Origin: Oscillospiraceae bacterium
Lineage (GTDB): Bacteria > Bacillota > Clostridia > Oscillospirales > Ruminococcaceae
Assembly: GCA_030533325.1 (NCBI GenBank)
Contig: JAUNJJ010000001.1
Span: forward strand, 1 to 64,000
Direction: 5' to 3'
Length of the DNA stretch: 64,000 nucleotides
Shown: positions 34,544 through 42,870 of the stretch, piece after piece
Numbering within the stretch: position 1 is the first letter of the stretch
Layout of the letters: each line of letters starts with the position of its first letter
The notes under the pieces: generated by a model
Told to the model about the DNA's origin: nothing
Seen by the model: the letters and a program-made list of their open reading frames with translations, nothing else
Database searches by the model: none
Made by a program: the position numbers and the translations under genes

Positions 34544-35137
34544 ATGAAGGCAGATAAATGCGGGGAGATGATAAGAAATTTGGAAGATGAAAAAATAATA
34601 GAACTTTACTGGGCACGACATGAATCGGCAATTGATGAAACGGATAAAAAATACAGAACCTTCTGTATGTACATATCCAGAAATATTTTAAATAATATTT
34701 CAGATGCGGAAGAATGTATTAATGACACCTGGCTTGCAGCCTGGAATACCATACCACCGGAACGACCGGTTCACTTATCAGCATTTCTCGGAAAAATAGT
34801 AAAAAATCTGTCTTTAAAAAAATTCAGATACAATAACAGTGAAAAACGCAGGAAGGAAGTTACAGTATCCATTGAAGAAATATCTGAAAGTGCTGTAAGT
34901 ATTTCGGATACTGAAAGCATAACTGATTCGGAAGAGCTGGCACATATAATAAGTGAATTTCTCAGAGGACAAAGCAAGGAGAAAAGAGTCATGTTCCTCA
35001 GAAGATACTGGTTTTTTGATTCATATTCGCAGATTTCTGAACTTGTGGGGGTAAGTGAGGAAAGTGTAAGAGTCAGTCTTATGAGACTGCGTAAAAAGCT
35101 GAAAAAATATCTGGAAGAAAGGGGGATAACGGCGTGA
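34544..35137 (+). CDS. ECF-type sigma factor, cassette 1
   Basis: 197 residues. Sigma2: ESAIDETDKKYRTFCMYISR, then DAEECINDTWLAAWNTIPP and FLGKIVKNLSLKKFR. Sigma4: FLRRYWFFDSYSQISELVGVSEESVRVSLMRLRKKLKKYL. The GTGA overlap with the next gene shows translational coupling to a membrane anti-sigma-like partner. Diverged from the two identical sigma factors at 37589 and 41213. Confidence 0.9.
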   Translation: MKADKCGEMIRNLEDEKIIELYWARHESAIDETDKKYRTFCMYISRNILNNISDAEECINDTWLAAWNTIPPERPVHLSAFLGKIVKNLSLKKFRYNNSEKRRKEVTVSIEEISESAVSISDTESITDSEELAHIISEFLRGQSKEKRVMFLRRYWFFDSYSQISELVGVSEESVRVSLMRLRKKLKKYLEERGITA

Positions 35138-36387
35138 CCGGTGATGATCTTATTGACGCAATCAGCATGGTTGACGACGATTTGCTGGCGGAAGCAGCTG
35201 AATACAAAAAAGAAAAATATGACCATACTCCGTTTGTCCTCATTTCTGCCGTTGCAGCGACGGTTGCTTTATGTGTGGGTGTATATAATCATTCTGAAAG
35301 CAGTAAACCCGGAAATGAATTTGAAATTAACAATAATTATCCCGGTGTTGTATCAGAAATAACTGCATATAACACTGAAACAGCAGAATTTCCGGCTTCA
35401 TCATTTGCCACGACAGAACCTGTTCTGAACACCGAAACAGCTAAGCCGCTGGTATCATCAGATGTTCCGGACAAAGAAACAATCGTTCTGCACACTGACA
35501 GCCCAGTGAATCTGACTGACAGAATTGTATCAGTAAGTACGGAAAGTTCAGGTATACCCTGGACAAATACACATACTGAACCTGCGCAGATTCCGGAGAC
35601 ACCAGTATTTACAGAGGCAGTTAAAACAGAACCTGTAATTACAGTGTCCGGAGCGGAGGGGATTCCGGAGACACCGGTATTTACGGAGGCGATTAAAACA
35701 GAGCCTGAAATTATGGTTCCGGTTGTATCCGGATCGGTTACAGAGCCGGAATATGACTTTGACCTGTATGAAAATGTGATTGGTTCTTTCGGAGCAAACG
35801 CTATACTGTTAGACTATACAAAAGACAGCAGAGCGGCAATGGTAATAAACGAAGATGGCAGAATGTATTACCTTGAAGACGGCGGAACGAAATCCATAGT
35901 AAAAATGAAAGACGGAGAGCTTCCGCCTGAAAAGGAAATTAACAAGCTGCTTGGAAGTAATTATGTAAAGTTTAAGCTTAATACGGACGGAAGCTATAAT
36001 CTTAATACAGGAGAATACAAGGAAAAAGTATATGAACTGCTTGAAAATAACAGTAATGTACTTTCGATTGTTGAAGAGCAGACGGTATATGAACGTATAT
36101 TTTATATTATTAGTATTATAATTAAATCAGATGACAGTCCGCAGGAAATTGTGAAAAAATATCCGGAGCTGAATCTCAGAATATCTGAATCACCGCATGA
36201 AATGACAGGTTTACCAGGGGAGGGTGCCTGCGAGTATTACTGTATTATAAATAAAACACGTGAGTCTTACGAAGCATTGAAAAAACTTCATGACAGTGGA
36301 TGTGAGTTTATATTTTACGTTGTACTTGCGGTAAGCAACAGCAACAACAAATATTCAACATACACTAAAAATATTTTGCAGAGATAA
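35134..36387 (+). CDS. Membrane anti-sigma-like protein, cassette 1
   Basis: 417 residues. A cytoplasmic start of about 33 residues, one membrane helix (FVLISAVAATVALCVGVY), then a long Thr/Glu/Pro-rich linker with an imprecise repeat (IPETPVFTEAVKTEP, IPETPVFTEAIKTEP). An extracellular domain of about 190 residues follows (DLYENVIGSFGANAILLDYT ...). No zinc anti-sigma motif is seen; the role is inferred from coupling to the sigma gene. GTG start overlapping its stop. Confidence 0.75.
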   Translation: MTGDDLIDAISMVDDDLLAEAAEYKKEKYDHTPFVLISAVAATVALCVGVYNHSESSKPGNEFEINNNYPGVVSEITAYNTETAEFPASSFATTEPVLNTETAKPLVSSDVPDKETIVLHTDSPVNLTDRIVSVSTESSGIPWTNTHTEPAQIPETPVFTEAVKTEPVITVSGAEGIPETPVFTEAIKTEPEIMVPVVSGSVTEPEYDFDLYENVIGSFGANAILLDYTKDSRAAMVINEDGRMYYLEDGGTKSIVKMKDGELPPEKEINKLLGSNYVKFKLNTDGSYNLNTGEYKEKVYELLENNSNVLSIVEEQTVYERIFYIISIIIKSDDSPQEIVKKYPELNLRISESPHEMTGLPGEGACEYYCIINKTRESYEALKKLHDSGCEFIFYVVLAVSNSNNKYSTYTKNILQR

Positions 36388-36403
36388 TTATGGAGGTGTA
36401 CTT

Positions 36404-37174
36404 ATGAAAAAGAGTATATTATTTATTATGTGCCTGTCAGTTACAGCTGCATGTTTGCCGATGTTAAGTAATCCGTCTGAAGTTAGGGCTTATCTTGAAT
36501 ATGTAAATTCTGGCGATGATTTGTCAGGGGTTCCATTCGTTTGCGACGCTCATGACATCGTAAAAATCATATCCGGGGAAGAAGAAAAACTTTATTTTGG
36601 AAGTGTGGTTGGCGGAGCGTATCATGGACGCATCCTTCCTCTTCCGGAAAAAACTTCAACATATGAAGAACTTGCTGAACTTCTAAGAAAAGAAAACAAT
36701 AACATCTGTTACGCATATTTTGAAAAGGAAGACTGTATAGTTTTCTGCGACTACACACACGAAACTGTATCTGAACTCGACTGCAAAATGGATGTTAAGT
36801 ACATCATTGATACAAACAAAATGGAAATCATAGACAATAAGACAGGCGAAGTTCTGCAAAACCTTGAGGAAAACTATGAATTCTGGGCTCTGGAGCATTT
36901 GAATGACGGCAGAATAAGAAAATTACGTATTCTTTACACGGATATGGGATTTATATCACCTGCGTCATCCGAAGTAATGCTTTTGGGGGATATTGATTCT
37001 GACGGAGATATTGATGTATCTGATTTATCAGAACTTTCTCTTGCTCTTATAGGTGATTCAAAGTTAACAGTCAGTCAGAAAATCTCAGCTGACGTTGACA
37101 AAGACGGAAAGGTAACACTTTCAGACCTTGCAAGAATGAGGCAGTTTCTTTCAAAGACAATCGAAGCTTTCTGA
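36404..37174 (+). CDS. Secreted dockerin protein, cassette 1
   Basis: 256 residues. Signal peptide about 1-29 (ending SEVRA). An unknown domain of about 160 residues follows, then a two-loop dockerin with calcium loops DIDSDGDIDVSDL and DVDKDGKVTLSDL and the tail RMRQFLSKTIEAF. GGAGG SD, 16 bp after the anti-sigma gene. No catalytic domain; a sensor or structural cellulosome role is inferred. Confidence 0.85.
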   Translation: MKKSILFIMCLSVTAACLPMLSNPSEVRAYLEYVNSGDDLSGVPFVCDAHDIVKIISGEEEKLYFGSVVGGAYHGRILPLPEKTSTYEELAELLRKENNNICYAYFEKEDCIVFCDYTHETVSELDCKMDVKYIIDTNKMEIIDNKTGEVLQNLEENYEFWALEHLNDGRIRKLRILYTDMGFISPASSEVMLLGDIDSDGDIDVSDLSELSLALIGDSKLTVSQKISADVDKDGKVTLSDLARMRQFLSKTIEAF

Positions 37175-37227
37175 GAAAAGAACGCATTTAATTAAGCTTA
37201 TCCAAATTTTTTATACTTTCTCTTAAA

Positions 37228-37262
37228 TACCCCGGCAGTGAATTACATTGCCGGGGTATAAC
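37228..37262. terminator. CCCCGGCA-type terminator, copy 2
   Basis: ATACCCCGGCA / TGCCGGGGTAT. The preceding segment AAGCTTATCCAAA-TTTCTCTTA is shared with the ends of cassettes 2 and 3. Confidence 0.85.
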
Positions 37263-37380
37263 TGTGAATAAATACAAAATGTTGTTTTAATTTCAATTTT
37301 TCATATGTACGCTGCAAGTGAACCGGAGAATTTTACCTGACATATTTGATATTTGACGCAAAACTATCAGTATGTTAATA

Positions 37381-37514
37381 TATAGTGAACGTCAAAATAA
37401 ATTTGACTTTCACTATAATTATTTTATTAATATTGCCTTGCACATCCGTTCCCTGCGGTCACTCCGTGCATATCGGCACCGGTGAACGAAAAAATATTTT
37501 TTTCGTTCACTATA
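37381..37514. mobile_element. 130-bp MITE with TA target duplication
   Basis: Terminal inverted repeats TAGTGAACG and CGTTCACTA (37383-37512), flanked by TA on both sides. The sister locus at 41131-41136 reads through as one TATAGG, giving the empty site. The interior holds a second inverted repeat (GTGAACGAAAAAA). TA duplication suggests an IS630/mariner-type source. No coding capacity. Related copies are at 61515 and, partly, at 53034. Confidence 0.85.
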
Positions 37515-37588
37515 GGAAAAGAAAAAAATATTTTTCGTACCGTAATATTTTATGTTTTACGTCTATATAGGTGAAAGGAGGAAAAGTG

Positions 37589-38146
37589 TTGGACGATCAG
37601 ATAATAATTCAGCATTACTGGGACAGAAATGAAATTGCACTGACTGAAACATCAGAAAAATACGGTTCTTACTGCAGTTCGATTGCAGAGAATATTGTGA
37701 ACAATGCGGAAGATGCTCAGGAATGTGTAAATGATACATACCTGAAGGTCTGGAACGAAATTCCTCCGCAGTGGCCGAAGGTATTTCAGGCTTTTTTAGG
37801 AAAAATAGTCCGTAATCTTGCTTATGACTGTTACCGCAGGAAAAATGCAGAAAAGCGCGGCGGAGGACAGATTTGTGCAGTATTTGACGAACTGGCAGAA
37901 TGTCTGCCGGACAAATCTGCTGAAATAGAATGTGAGAGAAAAGAACTGAGTCTGGCGCTTAATTCTTTTCTCCTTGAACTGCCTGAAAGGAACAGAAAGA
38001 TAATGGTTATGAGATACTGGTATGCAGACAGTATAAAAACTATTGCTCTTACAATGAACATGACAGAAAACAGTGTAGTAGCAGTACTAAATCGTCTGCG
38101 TCAGAAACTACAGAAATATCTTAACGAAAGGGGATTCAGACTATGA
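37589..38146 (+). CDS. ECF-type sigma factor, cassette 2
   Basis: 185 residues from TTG at 37589, 7 nt after GGAGG; an open GTG at 37571 lies before the SD. Sigma2 (DRNEIALTETSEKYGSYCSS; DAQECVNDTYLKVWNEIPPQ) and sigma4 (RYWYADSIKTIALTMNMTEN; RLRQKLQKYL) are present. The product is identical to that of 41213. Four-base overlap with the anti-sigma-like gene. Confidence 0.9.
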   Translation: MDDQIIIQHYWDRNEIALTETSEKYGSYCSSIAENIVNNAEDAQECVNDTYLKVWNEIPPQWPKVFQAFLGKIVRNLAYDCYRRKNAEKRGGGQICAVFDELAECLPDKSAEIECERKELSLALNSFLLELPERNRKIMVMRYWYADSIKTIALTMNMTENSVVAVLNRLRQKLQKYLNERGFRL

Positions 38147-39276
38147 AAACCGAAGATCTGTTTGAAGCCTTTGGAGATATCGATGAAAGTTTCATTATCA
38201 GTGCCAGAAAACCGGTGCAGAAAAAAGACCGCACCCTGTTTTTCCTCATTCCGTCATTCGCTGCAGCAGTTGCAGTGTGTGCGGGAGTTAATCATTTTAC
38301 CAATATTCAGCCTGAAACACCGGAATATCAGATTGACAGTAACCTGCAAAGTACTGTATCAGAAATAACTGAGCCAAATACTGAAACTACTGAATCTGAA
38401 AATACACGGATACCGGTTTTATCAGTAAATCCGGAAAAAGATACAACTGTTCCGCAGACTGAAACTGAAAGAAATACATCAGCAGGTTCGGAAAAGGAGT
38501 TTGCACCTCAGACAGAAGCTGGTTCAGAACAGGTGCAGATTCCGGAGACGTCAGTATTTACAGAGGCGGTTAAAACAGAAACTGTAATTACAGATACAGT
38601 ACCGGTTGTGTCTGAACCGGTTACAGAGCCGGAAGATGACTTTGACCTGTATGAAAATGTGATTGGCTCTTTCGGAGCAAATGCTATACTGTTAGACTAT
38701 ACAAAAGACAGCAGAGCAGCAATGATTATAAACGAAGACGGCAGCCGGCATTACCTTGAAGACGGCGGAACGAAATCCATAGTAAAAATGAAAGACGGAG
38801 AGTTTCCGCCTGAAGAGGAAATCAACGAAAAGCTTGGATGCAATTCTGTAAAGTTTAGCAGTAACCGTGACGGAAGCTATACTCTGTATGCGGGAGAATA
38901 TAAGGAAAAAGTATATGAACTGCTTAAAAATAGCGGCAATGTACTTTCGATTGATGAAGAACAGATCGTGTATGAATGTGATTATAATATTGAGAGCATG
39001 ATTATTAAGTCTGATGACAGTGTGCAGGATATAATAAATAATTACCCTGATTTAAATCTGACTTTTTCAGCAACTCAGGTGGATGCACCGACTGCTCCTG
39101 ACTATAATCCACAGGAAATCCACAAAAAATACTATTGTGAAATAGAATGTACTCCTGAAACTTATGAGGCATTAAAAAAACTTCAGGACAGCGGGGCTGA
39201 ATATCATTTTAAACTCTGTATACTTGATAACGATGAACCATACATAACAAATTCTAAAAATATCTTTCAAAGATAA
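38143..39276 (+). CDS. Membrane anti-sigma-like protein, cassette 2
   Basis: 377 residues, same plan as in cassette 1: about 30 cytoplasmic residues, membrane helix (TLFFLIPSFAAAVAVCAGV), Thr/Glu/Pro linker, extracellular domain from DLYENVIGSF. The first about 100 residues are identical to the cassette 3 protein. The extracellular domain instead is closer to cassette 1 (GANAILLDYTKDSRAAM shared), so the gene is a mosaic. Confidence 0.75.
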   Translation: MKTEDLFEAFGDIDESFIISARKPVQKKDRTLFFLIPSFAAAVAVCAGVNHFTNIQPETPEYQIDSNLQSTVSEITEPNTETTESENTRIPVLSVNPEKDTTVPQTETERNTSAGSEKEFAPQTEAGSEQVQIPETSVFTEAVKTETVITDTVPVVSEPVTEPEDDFDLYENVIGSFGANAILLDYTKDSRAAMIINEDGSRHYLEDGGTKSIVKMKDGEFPPEEEINEKLGCNSVKFSSNRDGSYTLYAGEYKEKVYELLKNSGNVLSIDEEQIVYECDYNIESMIIKSDDSVQDIINNYPDLNLTFSATQVDAPTAPDYNPQEIHKKYYCEIECTPETYEALKKLQDSGAEYHFKLCILDNDEPYITNSKNIFQR

Positions 39277-39360
39277 TCAAAGCTTTCTGAAGTGAATGTG
39301 ACGCACATGACATATTTTGCGTCTTAATTAGCAGGAGGCGAAGAAGGGAGGATTTTTAAA

Positions 39361-39432
39361 ATGAAAATTTTCAGAAGGATTACAACAGGGAGACTTGCAC
39401 TGACTATATGTACAGGTATGGTTTCAATTTAA
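39361..39432 (+). pseudogene. Truncated secreted-protein start, 23 codons
   Basis: ATG behind GAAGGGAGG encodes KIFRRITTGRLALTICTGMV, a signal-peptide-like start that stops at TAA right before the dockerin gene. It could be a relic of a further dockerin gene or a leader peptide. Confidence 0.4.
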
Positions 39433-39444
39433 GGAGGCATTACT

Positions 39445-40137
39445 ATGAAAAAAATTATAACATTGTTTTCAGCATTAGTTCTTGCAGCATGTAGCTGCGT
39501 AACAGTAAGTGCTAAAGAAATACCAAGAAATCCTGATGGCTCCATTAAGTACTCTTCCAATGATGTAGTACTTATAAAAGATGGGGATTCAGAAACAATC
39601 AGTCTTGTGAGTAATCCTCTTGTTATTCTTGATGCTGAGCCAACTGAAGATGAATTAAAATCTAATTTCACTTCAAAATACTGGATAAACTGTGAAGAGC
39701 CTTATCTTATATATTATGATTTAAACAAGAATGAAATTATAAAAGAAGATTTTGAACTTTGTATTTCATATATATGGGATTATAATGAAAATAAGGTTTA
39801 TGATTATGAAACCAGTGAAGAACTCGGCGTTATTAGAAATATTCATGAAAGTGAAGAATCTTATCAGGGAATTGTAATAGGTACTGATAAAGAAACCGGA
39901 GAGAATATAGTGGTGAGACCTACATTAGAAGAACCCGGCTATATTGCAGGAGATTTAAATTTCGACGGCAAAATCGACGTAACCGACCTTTCAGAACTTT
40001 CACTCGCACTTGCAGACGGAAAAGAATTTACCAACGAACAGCAAAATGCAGCTGACGTTGACGGTGATGGAAGAGTGACACTTTCAGACCTTGCAAGAAT
40101 GAGGCAGTATCTCTCAAAGATAATCGAAGCTTTCTGA
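39445..40137 (+). CDS. Secreted dockerin protein, cassette 2
   Basis: 230 residues. Signal peptide about 1-23 (ending TVSA). An unknown domain follows, then a dockerin with DLNFDGKIDVTDL and DVDGDGRVTLSDLARM and the tail ending IIEAF as in cassettes 1 and 3. AAGGAGG SD. The unknown domain does not obviously resemble those of its sister proteins. Confidence 0.85.
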   Translation: MKKIITLFSALVLAACSCVTVSAKEIPRNPDGSIKYSSNDVVLIKDGDSETISLVSNPLVILDAEPTEDELKSNFTSKYWINCEEPYLIYYDLNKNEIIKEDFELCISYIWDYNENKVYDYETSEELGVIRNIHESEESYQGIVIGTDKETGENIVVRPTLEEPGYIAGDLNFDGKIDVTDLSELSLALADGKEFTNEQQNAADVDGDGRVTLSDLARMRQYLSKIIEAF

Positions 40138-40193
40138 GCATAGAAAACATTTTTACTTAAGCTTATCCAAAACTTCTAATACTTTCTCTTAAA

Positions 40194-40228
40194 TACCCCG
40201 GCAATGAATTGCATTGCCGGGGTATAGT
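40194..40228. terminator. CCCCGGCA-type terminator, copy 3
   Basis: ATACCCCGGCAATG / CATTGCCGGGGTAT, an almost perfect 14-bp stem between convergent genes. Confidence 0.9.
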
Positions 40229-40237
40229 CGTGTTTTT

Positions 40238-40567
40238 TCAGGAGTGATTTTTTTGTTCTTTTTCGAATATTCTTGGATAGTCTCTCTTTCCGTTAACAAT
40301 ATGATAAACATATACCGTATCAGAAATTACTTTATAAAAACAAATATATTTTCCCGAAATAAGTTTTCTGTAATTATCAGTGGAAAGCATCATTTCTTCA
40401 CATATTCTTCCCATATATGGAGTTGTTTTAAGGCATTCAAGTGAATTCAGTATCTGCGATGTAATCTTTTCTGCGGATTCAGGACCTGCAAGTGACAGAT
40501 GCGTATCTGATATAATTTCAAGTTCATGCCATGCCGGTGCAAGAAGTTCAAGTTTATATTCCTGCAT
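40238..40567 (-). CDS. RelE/ParE-type toxin
   Basis: 109 residues from the ATG at 40567, which overlaps the last 14 bp of the antitoxin gene. It starts MQEYKLELLAPAWHELEIIS and shows the RelE pattern through YMGRICEEM, NYRKLISGKYICFYKV and VYVYHIVNGKRDYPRIF. The usual target is mRNA at the ribosome or gyrase, depending on subgroup. Open frame extends upstream, but the coupled start fits TA operons best. Confidence 0.87.
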   Translation of the reverse strand: MQEYKLELLAPAWHELEIISDTHLSLAGPESAEKITSQILNSLECLKTTPYMGRICEEMMLSTDNYRKLISGKYICFYKVISDTVYVYHIVNGKRDYPRIFEKEQKNHS

Positions 40568-40826
40568 GGCTATACTTCTCAGCAAGTCGCTTTCTTGCCT
40601 CATCAATTGATACAGTTGATTCTCCGGAAATTCTGCTGTACTCAGCAGCATCCAGTTTTGCCTTAAGTCTGATAAGTTCTTCTCTTTTTTCGAAAGCATC
40701 TATGCTCATTACAACGAGATCACCCTCACCGTTTTTAGTAATGTATATAGGTTCCTGTCGTTCATGAGCAAGATTTGAAATTAATCCATAATCATTTCTC
40801 ATTACAGTAGATGATTTTATTATCAT
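40554..40826 (-). CDS. Phd/YefM-type antitoxin
   Basis: 90 residues: MIIKSSTVMRNDYGLISNLA, then EPIYITKNGEGDLVVMSIDAFEKR, the Phd/YefM fold that binds DNA and the toxin. First gene of the toxin-antitoxin operon. AAAGGAG SD. Confidence 0.9.
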   Translation of the reverse strand: MIIKSSTVMRNDYGLISNLAHERQEPIYITKNGEGDLVVMSIDAFEKREELIRLKAKLDAAEYSRISGESTVSIDEARKRLAEKYSHAGI

Positions 40827-40889
40827 AATCGTTTCTCCTTTCTGAAGTGTAATTCTAATATTATTATACTATTATTGTGATATTATTTC

Positions 40890-41031
40890 AATAGAATTTC
40901 TGCTGAATTCCTTCGTGACGATTTACATACACTTCCGGATAAATTTCTGAATAAATATAAACCGGTTTTAATTCCCGTTTTCATAACTTTGTCTGCTGTC
41001 TTTCCGGATTTTAAGTTTTCTCTGTACATGC
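40890..41031 (-). pseudogene. Remnant of a second AAA_14 gene 5' end
   Basis: The promoter-proximal repeat (TTTTTCATATGTAC), the SD (GAGGTGACTTGC) and a start MYREN correspond to the beginning of the intact gene at 34307 (MYREITEKLKIW). After about 10 codons the match is lost, and nothing of the P-loop remains. Confidence 0.6.
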
Positions 41032-41212
41032 AAGTCACCTCATTTGCATTTTTCATATGTACCCTGCAAGTGAACCGGAGAATTTTACCTGACATATTTG
41101 GTATTTGACGCAAAACTATCAGTATGTTAATATAGGAAAAGAAAAAAATATTTATCGTACCGTAATATTTTATATACGTTTTACGTCTATATAGGTGAAA
41201 GGAGGAAAAGTG

Positions 41213-41770
41213 TTGGACGATCAGATAATAATTCAGCATTACTGGGACAGAAATGAAATTGCACTGACTGAAACATCAGAAAAATACGGTTCTTACTGCA
41301 GTTCGATTGCAGAGAATATTGTGAACAATGCGGAAGATGCTCAGGAATGTGTAAATGATACATACCTGAAGGTCTGGAACGAAATTCCTCCGCAGTGGCC
41401 GAAGGTATTTCAGGCTTTTTTAGGAAAAATAGTCCGTAATCTTGCTTATGACTGTTACCGCAGGAAAAATGCAGAAAAGCGCGGCGGAGGACAGATTTGT
41501 GCAGTATTTGACGAACTGGCAGAATGTCTGCCGGACAAATCTGCTGAAATAGAATGTGAGAGAAAAGAACTGAGTCTGGCGCTTAATTCTTTTCTCCTTG
41601 AACTGCCTGAAAGGAACAGAAAGATAATGGTTATGAGATACTGGTATGCAGACAGTATAAAAACTATTGCTCTTACAATGAACATGACAGAAAACAGTGT
41701 AGTAGCAGTACTAAATCGTCTGCGTCAGAAACTACAGAAATATCTTAACGAAAGGGGATTCAGACTATGA
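41213..41770 (+). CDS. ECF-type sigma factor, cassette 3
   Basis: 185 residues from TTG at 41213, identical in sequence to cassette 2. Its upstream region lacks the MITE and keeps the intact TTAATATAGGAAAAG junction. Same 4-base overlap with the next gene. Confidence 0.9.
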   Translation: MDDQIIIQHYWDRNEIALTETSEKYGSYCSSIAENIVNNAEDAQECVNDTYLKVWNEIPPQWPKVFQAFLGKIVRNLAYDCYRRKNAEKRGGGQICAVFDELAECLPDKSAEIECERKELSLALNSFLLELPERNRKIMVMRYWYADSIKTIALTMNMTENSVVAVLNRLRQKLQKYLNERGFRL

Positions 41771-42858
41771 AAACCGAAGATCTGTTTGAAGCCTTTGGAG
41801 ATATCGATGAAAGTTTCATTATCAGTGCCAGAAAACCGGTGCAGAAAAAAGACCGCACCCTGTTTTTCCTCATTCCGTCATTCGCTGCAGCAGTTGCAGT
41901 GTGTGCGGGAGTTAATCATTTTACCAATATTCAGCCTGAAACACCGGAATATCAGATTGACAGTAACCTGCAAAGTACTGTATCAGAAATAACTGAGCCA
42001 AATACTGAAACTACTGAATCTGAAAATACACGGATACCGGTTTTATCAGTAAATCCGGAAAAAGAGACAACTGTTCCGCAGACTGAAACTGAAAGAAATA
42101 CGTCAGCAGGTCCGGAAAAGGAATTTATGCCTCAGACAGAAGCTTATTCAGAACAGGTGCAGATTCCGGAGACATCAGTATTTACAGAGGCGGTTAAAAC
42201 AGAAACTGAACCGGTTACAGAGCCGGAAGAAGATGTTGATTTATATAAAGACCTGATTGGCTCTTTTTCACCAAACGCAATTGTACTTGATTATACACGT
42301 GATAACAGAGCAGTTCTGGTTATAAACGAAGACGGAAGTCAGCATTATTTTGAAGACGGCGGAACAAAAGCTGTAGTTAAGCTGAGAGAAGGAGTGCCGC
42401 CTCCGGAAAATGAAATCAATGAAAAGCTTGGAACGGATTCTGTAAGGTTTATCAAAAACGATGACGGAACTTATACTATGAATGCCGGAGACTTAAACGA
42501 AAAAGTTTATGAAATTCTTAAGGAAAATAATGATGTGCTTTCGATTGATGAAGTTCAGACGATAAATGAATATGATTTTTCAATAAACAGAATGTTTATT
42601 GATTCGGATGACAGTCCAACAGACATAATAGAAAAATATTCGGAGTTAAATCTTGTTTCTGTGCCAAATCCAAGTGCAGCTCCGGGGGAAAACACTGATA
42701 CTCAATTTTATTTCTGTCAGATAGACCGTACACCAGCTTCTTTTGAAGCACTAAAAAAACTTCAGGACAGCGGTGTAAAATATGATTTATATATAATGAA
42801 TTATTCCGATACCGGCAGAGCATATTCCGAATATTCATCAAATAAATTTAAAAGATAA
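41767..42858 (+). CDS. Membrane anti-sigma-like protein, cassette 3
   Basis: 363 residues. Identical to cassette 2 up to about residue 100, then a shorter linker. The extracellular domain (EDVDLYKDLIGSFSPNAIVL ... ) is clearly diverged from those of cassettes 1 and 2. The membrane helix lies at about residues 28-47. The change of ectodomain behind a constant sigma-contacting part suggests a new signal for the same regulator. Confidence 0.75.
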   Translation: MKTEDLFEAFGDIDESFIISARKPVQKKDRTLFFLIPSFAAAVAVCAGVNHFTNIQPETPEYQIDSNLQSTVSEITEPNTETTESENTRIPVLSVNPEKETTVPQTETERNTSAGPEKEFMPQTEAYSEQVQIPETSVFTEAVKTETEPVTEPEEDVDLYKDLIGSFSPNAIVLDYTRDNRAVLVINEDGSQHYFEDGGTKAVVKLREGVPPPENEINEKLGTDSVRFIKNDDGTYTMNAGDLNEKVYEILKENNDVLSIDEVQTINEYDFSINRMFIDSDDSPTDIIEKYSELNLVSVPNPSAAPGENTDTQFYFCQIDRTPASFEALKKLQDSGVKYDLYIMNYSDTGRAYSEYSSNKFKR

Positions 42859-42870
42859 GGGGTTGTTTAC

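Noticed and set aside
37385..37570. 61-codon frame upstream of sigma cassette 2
   Set aside because: It lies almost wholly within the MITE and reads its inverted repeats.
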